This document shows, piece by piece, positions 57,544-64,000 of a stretch of 64,000 bases of DNA. Below the pieces are notes generated by a model. It was not told the DNA's origin. It saw only the letters and a program-made list of their open reading frames with translations, and did not search any database. How positions within the stretch are numbered: the stretch's first letter is position 1; every line of letters begins with the position of its first letter. Location of the stretch: NCBI RefSeq assembly GCF_037137075.1, contig NZ_JBBBNV010000006.1:62001-126000 (forward strand), written 5' to 3'. Made by a program: the position numbers and the translations under genes. The stretch comes from JBBBNV01 sp037137075 (lineage in GTDB: Bacteria; Bacillota; Bacilli; Paenibacillales; NBRC-103111).

Positions 57544-59718
57544 ATGACAACGGCAGCCTATTTGGACGAACAGCTGCATGCTGGAAGAAAGGCGCTCCGG
57601 ACGATTCCCGGCGCACTCCTGCTCGGTTCGACGGGCGCCAGATTATGGGCGGACTATTTGGATGCCGCACCCGGATTTTCGGGACGGTTCGATTTTATAC
57701 ACAAAATTAACATTCCCTTGCTTTACACAGTGAAATGCAACCTTGCAGACAGCTTTGAGCCATGTCATACGGAATGGTTTGCAAGCCACCTGCTCATGGA
57801 TTATTCCGATCACCGCCTGTCGCTGCATGAACGGAAATTTATTACCTGGAACGATTGCGCGGTTTCCTGCCAAACCTGGACGAACCGGAGCGGCAAGGAT
57901 TTGATTCTTCATTTAAGTACATATGGAGACGCTTTCAACGAACGTCAGGGCGCCTTTTTGCACGGGGCATTTTCCGTCCCGCACTATAGCTTTGACCTCA
58001 CGGGCGTTATTGCAGTCAGTGACTCGGCCTTGTTCGATGAGGTCGTGCTGAAGCCGGGGGAATCACGCTCCTTTATTATTTCCGCAGCGCTTGGCATTGC
58101 TGGTCAGGATAATTCGGATCTGCTTCAACAGCGTGCTTCCGACTATGCGACAAGCGGGCTGAAGCCGGAGGAGGCGCTAGCCCGCCATCAGGAGGAGTAC
58201 GGGGCCTGGTTTGAGAAGGCGCCCAGCTTTACGAGCAGCGATCCGGTGTTGAACAAGACCTGGCTGTACCGCTGGTTCCTGCTGCGTCACAATTTGGCCG
58301 ATCCGCAGTACGGTCATTTGACTTATCCGTTGTTTTATGAAGGACGTTCACATAAGAAAAGCAAACGTCCCTTTGATAAGGGCGGCTGGGAGTTCAGCAA
58401 GCTTATTAACTTGTCCTCCCCGCTGCATATCATGGATGCCCGGTGGTATCACGATTCGGCTTATGCCGAGGGCGCATTGCAAAACATGAAGGCCTCGCCG
58501 AATGAGGAAGGCATGTTCTGCTGCTTGACCGTCGATACCGTCATGCACTCCTTCGCGAACTTCTCCTGCTGGGCCGCTTATCAGCTGTATTTGGTACACC
58601 GCAACCGGGAAGTCGTTGAGGAATTGCTGCCGGCGATGAAAAGCAATGTGCAGTCCTGGAAAACAGCCTACGGCAACGACCAGGATGAGCTGTTAACCGA
58701 GCCGAAGCATACCCGGACAGGCAAGGAATACCAGCCGAGCTATTGGTATTTCCACAATTATCCTCGTAATCCGAAGGATAAAACGACCTATACTCACTTG
58801 AAACGGGTGGACCGTGCGGTATATCACTACTTGAATACGCTGGGCGTGGCAAAGCTGTGCGAAGAGACAGGCGATGCAGATGCGGAAGCGTTCCACCGTC
58901 AGGCTGAGAGCATCAAGCAGGATATTCTGCAAAAGATGTGGGATGAAGAGAGCGATTATTTCTACGATCTGCATTATCAGACCGGGGAAAAGGCAATGGT
59001 CAAAAATATTGTCGGCATTTATCCCGGCTGGGCGCAAATCATCGAGGACCGGTTCAACGGCATGATAGAGCACTTGTTCAAGGAAGAGGAGTTCCATACG
59101 AAGTGCACCTTCCCTTCCGTTTCGGCTGATTGCCCGGCTTACGCGCCGGAGGGCGGCTGGATGGGCCATTTCGTCAAAGGGCGGAACGGATGCGTCTGGG
59201 ACGGACCGACCTGGCCTTACACGAATTCAATTGCTCTGGATGCGCTCGCCAAAGAAAGTAAACGCCGTAACCATGAATTTGATAACCGCTTTGCACACTA
59301 TTTAAGGGAATATTCGCTGCTGCACTTTATGCAGCGGGATTTAAATCAGCCGGGGCTGGTTGAGCATTACAACAGCGCTACGGGAGAGCCGCTGAGTGAT
59401 GAGCAGGAATATAACCATTCCTACTATATTGATTTAATCGTTACCCATGTCGCCGGGCTGACCGTAGAGGCTGATCGCATCGTGCTCGACCCGATCGACA
59501 TCGGATTGGATTATTTTTGCCTGGATCGTGTGAAGGCGGCAGGCCAGCAGCTCAAAATTACCTACAAAAAGCCGGACGTTACAGCGGGCCCAGGCGATTT
59601 GGAGGCGGGCTACCACATTTATGCGAACGGCCGGCTCGTATATGCGAGCGATGTGCTGGGCCGGGCTGAATTGCCTCTGCATGATCTGAGCAGGGGAGCG
59701 CCAGTGAACAAATCGTAA
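57544..59718 (+). CDS. GH63/MGH1-like (alpha/alpha)6-barrel glycosidase
   Basis: The protein has 724 residues from the ATG at 57544, directly behind the perfect site GGAGGTGAT. An N-terminal beta domain (about 1-200) precedes an (alpha/alpha)6 catalytic domain. Landmarks are YPLFYEGRSHKK, CCLTVDTVMHSFANFSCWAAYQL, NDQDELLTEPKHTRTGKEY, MWDEESDYFYDLHYQTGEK, NGCVWDGPTWPYTNSIALDAL (the WxGPxWP motif of GH63 and related mannosylglycerate hydrolases) and GLVEHYNSATGEP. The two acidic catalytic residues are probably in the WDGPTWP region and the later VEHYN segment. The substrate cannot be read from sequence. It lies between two BNR proteins. Confidence 0.75.
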   Translation: MTTAAYLDEQLHAGRKALRTIPGALLLGSTGARLWADYLDAAPGFSGRFDFIHKINIPLLYTVKCNLADSFEPCHTEWFASHLLMDYSDHRLSLHERKFITWNDCAVSCQTWTNRSGKDLILHLSTYGDAFNERQGAFLHGAFSVPHYSFDLTGVIAVSDSALFDEVVLKPGESRSFIISAALGIAGQDNSDLLQQRASDYATSGLKPEEALARHQEEYGAWFEKAPSFTSSDPVLNKTWLYRWFLLRHNLADPQYGHLTYPLFYEGRSHKKSKRPFDKGGWEFSKLINLSSPLHIMDARWYHDSAYAEGALQNMKASPNEEGMFCCLTVDTVMHSFANFSCWAAYQLYLVHRNREVVEELLPAMKSNVQSWKTAYGNDQDELLTEPKHTRTGKEYQPSYWYFHNYPRNPKDKTTYTHLKRVDRAVYHYLNTLGVAKLCEETGDADAEAFHRQAESIKQDILQKMWDEESDYFYDLHYQTGEKAMVKNIVGIYPGWAQIIEDRFNGMIEHLFKEEEFHTKCTFPSVSADCPAYAPEGGWMGHFVKGRNGCVWDGPTWPYTNSIALDALAKESKRRNHEFDNRFAHYLREYSLLHFMQRDLNQPGLVEHYNSATGEPLSDEQEYNHSYYIDLIVTHVAGLTVEADRIVLDPIDIGLDYFCLDRVKAAGQQLKITYKKPDVTAGPGDLEAGYHIYANGRLVYASDVLGRAELPLHDLSRGAPVNKS

Positions 59719-59746
59719 GCAAAAAGAGAGAAGGGGTGTTTATCTG

Positions 59747-60814
59747 ATGACTCGTTTTAACGGTGTTGTCACGGCTTCGGAGACGAATCCGGCATGGAAG
59801 GAAGCGTTTTTGCCCATTTTGCATCCGAATGACAGTCATGCCTCCAACCTGCTGGAGCTGGATAACGGGGATTTGCTGTGTGTCTGGTTTACAGGCAGCG
59901 GAGAAGGGAATCCCGATACGAATGTTGTGATGTCCAGATTGCCTGCGGGCAGCTCGCAGTGGACCATACCTGTTCAGCTTTCAAGCGATCCGGAGCGCTC
60001 CGAGCAAAACCCGGTTTTGTTCCAAGCGCCGGATGGCAAGCTATGGCTGTTCCATACCTCGAATGAGCCGCATGACCAGAAAACCTCCCGTGTCGCATAC
60101 CGTACCTCCGATGACCGCGGAGTAACCTGGGGGCCAACGGAGGTGCTGTTTGACCGTATCGGTATCTTTTTGAGACAGCCGCCGATTGTGCTGAGCAATG
60201 GAGATTGGCTGCTGCCCGCTTATTACTGCAAGCTGGATGGGCATTACAGTGTGGTGCAGATTAGTACGGATCAAGGTAAAACCTGGACGGAATACGAGGT
60301 AGAGGGCAGTATCCACCGGGTGCAAATGAGTGTTGTGGAGCTGGGCGCAGGCAAGCTGTTCGCCGTTTTCCGCAGTCGGCAGGCCGAACGGATTTATACA
60401 AGCACCTCTACCGATTATGGAAGAACGTGGACTGTGCCGGTGAAGAGCGAACTGGCCAACAACAATTCCTCTATTCAGATGACCCGGCTGCAAAACGGGC
60501 ACCTGGCCTTAATTTTTAACAACTCCACGATGGAGCGCGATCAGTTCCGCTGGGTGCAGCGCAAGGGAGAATTCCGTAAAAAACCGCTGCGCACCCCGCT
60601 CACGCTGGCTATTTCGGAGGACGAAGGGAAAACCTGGCCGTACTTCCGCAATGTGCAGATGGCAGATTTGGAATACAAGGACAGTGAAATCGGGTATTCG
60701 TACCCTTCTATTATCGGGACGCGCGATGGAAATATTCATGTCTCTTTTTCCTACCTGCGCAAGGCCATCAAGCATGTTTGCCTGAATGAGTCCTGGGTGA
60801 AAGAAAACAATTAA
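59747..60814 (+). CDS. Second sialidase-fold BNR-repeat protein
   Basis: The 355-residue paralogue of the protein encoded at 56403 begins HPNDSHASNLLELDNGDLLCVWFTGSGEG. It has Asp boxes RTSDDRGVTWGPT, STDQGKTWTEY, STDYGRTWTVP and SEDEGKTWPYF, and shares the LANNNSSIQMTRLQNGHLALIFNN strand with NNNSGLDLVKMDNGTLAIVYN of its neighbour. The ribosome site is GAAGGGGTG. Two copies flanking a GH63-like gene suggest that they act on related linkages. True sialidase function is not supported, as no arginine triad is apparent. Confidence 0.75.
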   Translation: MTRFNGVVTASETNPAWKEAFLPILHPNDSHASNLLELDNGDLLCVWFTGSGEGNPDTNVVMSRLPAGSSQWTIPVQLSSDPERSEQNPVLFQAPDGKLWLFHTSNEPHDQKTSRVAYRTSDDRGVTWGPTEVLFDRIGIFLRQPPIVLSNGDWLLPAYYCKLDGHYSVVQISTDQGKTWTEYEVEGSIHRVQMSVVELGAGKLFAVFRSRQAERIYTSTSTDYGRTWTVPVKSELANNNSSIQMTRLQNGHLALIFNNSTMERDQFRWVQRKGEFRKKPLRTPLTLAISEDEGKTWPYFRNVQMADLEYKDSEIGYSYPSIIGTRDGNIHVSFSYLRKAIKHVCLNESWVKENN

Positions 60815-61039
60815 CGCACAGCGCACACATGAGCCGGAGCCTGACCAGTGCAAAGCAGGAGCCGGAGCTTAGCGGAAGCAGACAGATAGGGGAAAGGAAT
60901 GGCCAGGCCGAAGCGGGCTCCCTCCGGTAATGACGCAGGAAGCTTGAAGCTGCAGGGCCATCCCTTTCCAAATGAATATCCTATGGATAGTCAAACGAAG
61001 ATTCACGCTACAAAATTTATAGGCCTGAGGAGAGTGCTC

Positions 61040-61918
61040 ATGAACGGGAGAATTGAGCATTTAAGCGGTGACTTGTTTTTTGATGAGCATTTGGACATTT
61101 TCGTAAATCGTGAGTTGGAATCGTTTACAACGTCGCGCCATACGCACGATTTTGTTGAAATTAGCTACGTGGGTGAAGGGAGCGGCTATCATTACATTGA
61201 GGATCAGGTCATCCCGGTAAAACAGGGCGATCTGTTTGTCATTCCGATCGGCACGTCGCATGTGTTCCGTCCTTCATCTCCGAAACAGGACAAAATGCTT
61301 GTCATTTACAACTGTATTTTTCGTGTAGAGGTGCTGGAAAACTGGAAGAATCTGCTGCAGGCTGATTCCGTCACTTATAACTCGGTATATTATCCGTCTC
61401 AATGTCCGGAGAGGTGGCTGCATTTTCAGGATAAGCATGATACGTTTTCCGCCATGTTCCAGACGATGTACTGGGAATACACGAACCGGAGCTCAGGCTT
61501 TGATACGATTTTGACAGCGATGCTGATTCAGCTGCTGGTTCTTTTGCAGCGGTTTGAGCTGAAGAACGATACAGAAGATTCCGTGTCCTTCCGCATGCTG
61601 GAGGAAGTGGTGCATTTCATCAAAAGCAATTATACCGAGAATATTACGGTGCAGCATGTATCGAATTACTTTTTTCTCAGCGCAAGCCATTTTCAGCGGC
61701 TATTTAAAAAATCCACCGGCGTCTCCTTCACACAATATCTGCAAAATGTGCGGATTCAAAAATGTTGTGAGCTGCTGAAATCGACGGATATCCCGATTTA
61801 CCAGATTGCCAATCAAATCGGCTATCAGGACATGAAGTTTTTCCATGCGCTGTTCCGCAAAAAGACGGGGGTTACGCCAAGGCAGTACCGGCAAAATTTC
61901 CAGGAGCTTGAAGTTTAA
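61040..61918 (+). CDS. AraC-family transcriptional regulator
   Basis: The protein has 292 residues from the ATG at 61040, behind CTGAGGAGAG; the in-frame ATG at 60899 would add 47 residues of odd composition. The N-terminal cupin (about 20-110; SRHTHDFVEISYVGEGSGYHYIEDQVIPVKQGDLFVIPIGTSH) is the sugar-sensing part. The C-terminal double HTH (about 190-290) has NYTENITVQHVSNYFFLSASHFQRLFKKSTGVSFTQYLQNVRI and IPIYQIANQIGYQDMKFFHALFRKKTGVTPRQYRQN. It is the only regulator in the sugar locus and likely activates it, as is common in Paenibacillus. Confidence 0.9.
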   Translation: MNGRIEHLSGDLFFDEHLDIFVNRELESFTTSRHTHDFVEISYVGEGSGYHYIEDQVIPVKQGDLFVIPIGTSHVFRPSSPKQDKMLVIYNCIFRVEVLENWKNLLQADSVTYNSVYYPSQCPERWLHFQDKHDTFSAMFQTMYWEYTNRSSGFDTILTAMLIQLLVLLQRFELKNDTEDSVSFRMLEEVVHFIKSNYTENITVQHVSNYFFLSASHFQRLFKKSTGVSFTQYLQNVRIQKCCELLKSTDIPIYQIANQIGYQDMKFFHALFRKKTGVTPRQYRQNFQELEV

Positions 61919-61944
61919 ATCGAATGAACCGGCGTGACTTATTC

Positions 61945-61983
61945 GGGGCTAACCATCGTTATGGAGGGCTCCTTTTATTTATT
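61945..61983 (+). terminator. Possible terminator behind the AraC gene
   Basis: An imperfect stem (GGGGCT.AACCAT with ATGG..GGGCTCC around CGTT) is followed by TTTTATTTATT. Mismatches make it only moderately convincing. Confidence 0.5.
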
Positions 61984-62003
61984 GCCAGAAGGAAGGGAAG
62001 ACC

Positions 62004-63026
62004 ATGTGGGGACCGGATGCTTATTTGGAGCACCTTAACGAGAAGGCATACAAAGAATATCGCAAAAAAACGGAAGAAAGCTGGCTGAATCGGAAGAGCG
62101 TGGTGCGGACGCAGCTGGTGAAGGTGCTGGGCGGCTTCCCGGCTGAGGGGGGAGCGCTGGAGCCGGAGGTGCTGGAGCGAATTGAACGAGAGGACCATGT
62201 GGTGGAGCGGGTAGCTTTTTCTACGGAGCAAAACCTGCGGATGCTGGCTTATGTGCTTGTGCCGAAGGGACTCAAGGGAAAGGCGCCGGCCGTGCTGGCC
62301 TGGCACGGGCATGGCCACGGCAGCCGTGAGGTTATCGGGATACGTCCGGATGGTTCTTTTGACGATAGCGGAGCTGCTAACCCGGGGCATTTCGCGCTTG
62401 AGCTTGTACGAAGGGGGCTGATCGTTGTTGCCCCGGAAATTATCGGCTTCGGGGACCGGAGGCTGGCTTCGGATCAGGCCAAGGACCCGACCCGCAACAG
62501 CTCCTGCGCCCCGCTTGCCGCACGCCTGCTGCTGCATGGCAAAACGCTGGCCGGACTGCGAATATACGAAGCCAGGCGGACGCTGGATTACATACTGACC
62601 CGATCGGATGTCAACACGGCGCGTATTGGCTGTGCGGGCTTTTCGGGAGGGGGCCTCGTAGCGGCCTTCTCCGCTGCATTGGACAACCGCATTCAAGCGG
62701 TCGTCCTTTGTGCGTTTACGAGCACGTTTAGAGGGAGTCTGCTTGCCAGAGGGCACTGTATTGACAATTATTTGCCAGGCATGCTTTCGGAAGCTGACCT
62801 TCCCGACCTAATCGGGCTAACCGCGCCGCGGTCATTATTTGTCGAATCAGGGGAGCTTGACCCGTTGTTTCCTGTCGATTCTGTGCGGGAGGCTGTCCGG
62901 CGCCTGCAGGAAATTTATGTTCAGGAGGAGGCTGAGGGCCGGCTTCAGTCCGATTTATTTCCCGGGAAACATGAAGTATCCGGGCGGGCTTCCTTTGACT
63001 GGCTGGCGAATCAGCTGAAAGCATGA
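62004..63026 (+). CDS. Dienelactone-hydrolase-like alpha/beta hydrolase, likely esterase
   Basis: The 340-residue protein is an alpha/beta hydrolase. The oxyanion region is PAVLAWHGHGHGSREVIG, the nucleophile elbow is CAGFSGGGLVAAF (about 211-223), the acid is in FVESGELDPLFPVDS, and the histidine is in FPGKHEVSGRASF. Such proteins in sugar loci remove acetyl or other esters from oligosaccharides (acetyl-xylan-esterase-like family). The ribosome site GGAAGGGAAG precedes it. It shares direction with the AraC gene and the following ABC ATPase but lies behind a possible terminator. Confidence 0.82.
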   Translation: MWGPDAYLEHLNEKAYKEYRKKTEESWLNRKSVVRTQLVKVLGGFPAEGGALEPEVLERIEREDHVVERVAFSTEQNLRMLAYVLVPKGLKGKAPAVLAWHGHGHGSREVIGIRPDGSFDDSGAANPGHFALELVRRGLIVVAPEIIGFGDRRLASDQAKDPTRNSSCAPLAARLLLHGKTLAGLRIYEARRTLDYILTRSDVNTARIGCAGFSGGGLVAAFSAALDNRIQAVVLCAFTSTFRGSLLARGHCIDNYLPGMLSEADLPDLIGLTAPRSLFVESGELDPLFPVDSVREAVRRLQEIYVQEEAEGRLQSDLFPGKHEVSGRASFDWLANQLKA

Positions 63027-63205
63027 TTCCCCTATAGAGTAAGTAAACACCACCTATAAACGGCTTTTTTTCGAGAGTTATAATGAATAAAGTCAAAATG
63101 AGACCAGACTGTAAGGACTCAGCTTTAACTAGGAAATGAGACGGTGGAAATGCAAAAATGAAACCGTTATCAACAGAACATTCAAAAGTCTGCGGGAGGT
63201 GCCGC
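63027..63205 (+). promoter_or_regulatory. Probable promoter region of the ABC ATPase gene
   Basis: A perfect -10 hexamer TATAAT lies at 63079-63084. No clear -35 is found 17 nt upstream, where the sequence reads CTATAAACGGC. The ribosome site GGGAGGTG precedes the ATG at 63206. Confidence 0.4.
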
Positions 63206-64000
63206 ATGGGGCGTATTTTGTTAAATCATGTGGAGAAGCGGTATGGTAAAGACAAGCTTTATGCTGTAAAGGATTTTAATCTGGAAATACGCGATGGCGA
63301 GTTTTTGGTCATGGTCGGTCCTTCCGGCTGTGGAAAATCCACAACGCTGCGGATGATTGCCGGCTTGGAGGAAATTACCTCCGGAGAGCTGTATATCGGG
63401 GATACGCTGGTTAATGATTTGCCGCCCAAGGACAGGGATATCGCAATGGTGTTCCAAAACTATGCGCTGTACCCGAATATGAGCGTGTATGAGAATATCG
63501 CATTCGGCCTGCGGCTGCGCAAAATGCCCAAGCATGAAATCGATTTAGCGGTTAAAAAAACAGCGCGGAAGCTGGAAATCGAGCCTTATTTGGACCGGAA
63601 GCCAAGACAGCTCTCCGGCGGTCAGCGGCAGCGTGTGGCCCTCGGCCGGGCGATTGTCCGTAACCCTCAAGTATTCTTGATGGATGAGCCGCTGTCGAAT
63701 CTCGACGCCAAGCTGCGGGTGCAGATGCGGACGGAAATTATTAGCTTGCACAAGCAGCTCGGCGTAACGATGGTCTATGTTACTCACGACCAGGTTGAGG
63801 CGATGACTATGGGGCATCGTATCGTAGTCATGAAGGACGGCATTATTCAGCAGGCCGATACACCGAAGGAAATCTACAACAATCCGCGGAATATGTTCGT
63901 TGCCGGGTTTATTGGTACTCCTCCGATTAATTTCATTGAAGGAAAAGTGCTGGAAGGCGAGAATGGTCTGCTCGAGTTCCATACGAACCGTCACTGCTTG
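63206..64000 (+). CDS. Sugar ABC transporter ATPase, MsmX/UgpC type (partial)
   Basis: The first 265 codons are in the window; the gene continues beyond it. Motifs: Walker A VGPSGCGKSTT (about 39-49), Q-loop MVFQNYALYPNMSVYENI, ABC signature LSGGQRQRVALGRAIVRNP, Walker B VFLMDEPLSNLDAKLR, H-loop VYVTHD, then the start of the C-terminal MalK-type regulatory domain (PPINFIEGKVLEGENG). MsmX-like ATPases power several carbohydrate importers that lack their own ATPase. Placement at the end of a glycosidase locus fits. The start ATG follows GGGAGGTG and shows MGRILLNHVEKRYG. Confidence 0.9.
   Translation, partial: MGRILLNHVEKRYGKDKLYAVKDFNLEIRDGEFLVMVGPSGCGKSTTLRMIAGLEEITSGELYIGDTLVNDLPPKDRDIAMVFQNYALYPNMSVYENIAFGLRLRKMPKHEIDLAVKKTARKLEIEPYLDRKPRQLSGGQRQRVALGRAIVRNPQVFLMDEPLSNLDAKLRVQMRTEIISLHKQLGVTMVYVTHDQVEAMTMGHRIVVMKDGIIQQADTPKEIYNNPRNMFVAGFIGTPPINFIEGKVLEGENGLLEFHTNRHCL

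Noticed and set aside
1..64000. rRNA, tRNA, phage or intact insertion sequence
   Set aside because: I found no tRNA- or rRNA-like stretch, no integrase or transposase gene, and no long terminal inverted repeats.

Overview
The window looks like a chromosome segment of a Paenibacillus-like, aerobic, spore-forming Firmicute. The basis is an alpha/beta-type small acid-soluble spore protein, SLH cell-wall anchors, a cytochrome aa3-600-type menaquinol oxidase operon, strong AGGAGG ribosome binding sites, frequent TTG/GTG starts and fairly GC-rich coding sequence. The species cannot be named from the sequence.

Layout. (1) Positions 1-4700 hold a GH31 alpha-xylosidase remnant, a Fur-boxed NEAT-SLH haem-binding surface protein, a small XRE regulator between two copies of a dispersed repeat, and an MFS exporter behind a tiny overlapping leader ORF. 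(2) Positions 4745-17340 are an iron-acquisition island. A Fur-boxed promoter precedes an NtaA/EmoA-type flavin monooxygenase and a LuxR-type regulator. A second Fur box then precedes a seven-gene NRPS-independent siderophore operon whose gene families match staphyloferrin B biosynthesis (sbnA, B, C, E, G, H, F; gene order differs from Staphylococcus). (3) Positions 17790-25153 are housekeeping and hypothetical genes: TPR protein, ribokinase, GNAT, stalk-domain protein, DUF1294, YhaM exonuclease and two tandem DUF3829 lipoproteins. (4) Positions 25212-32311 are respiration and fermentation genes: L-lactate dehydrogenase coupled to a formate/nitrite-family channel behind a TGTGA-N6-TCACA operator, a small membrane protein, qoxABCD and a spore protein. 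(5) Positions 32521-35530 (minus strand) hold a KhtTU K+/H+ antiporter module with a YitT protein and an unknown small membrane protein. (6) Positions 36184-39916 are a two-gene McrB-like AAA+ / DUF2357 nuclease pair, probably a type IV-like restriction system. (7) Positions 40409-64000 are a carbohydrate-utilisation locus: GH43-like, GH78, GH95, a GH63/MGH1-like enzyme, an unclassified 903-residue protein, two sialidase-fold (BNR) proteins, an SGNH esterase and a dienelactone-hydrolase-like esterase. Mixed in are an Fe-alcohol dehydrogenase, a DUF1537 sugar-acid kinase, a PdxA2-type dehydrogenase, a DapA-type lyase, an SDR, an AraC regulator and the start of an MsmX/UgpC-type sugar ABC ATPase.

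How the parts work together. The siderophore operon contains every enzyme family needed to make L-2,3-diaminopropionate, citrate and diaminoethane units and to join them. The upstream MFS is a plausible exporter, and no uptake system is in the window. The glycosidases of the last region have no visible signal peptides, so imported acetylated, rhamnose- and fucose-containing oligosaccharides are probably trimmed in the cytoplasm, with sugar acids sent through the kinase-PdxA2 branch toward triose phosphate (inference).

Sequence-level oddities include a dispersed repeat of about 55 bp with four clear and two degraded copies, three tandem repeats, a 46-nt perfect palindrome between convergent genes, and several unassigned inverted repeats. 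All assignments come from reading motifs; no similarity search was run.
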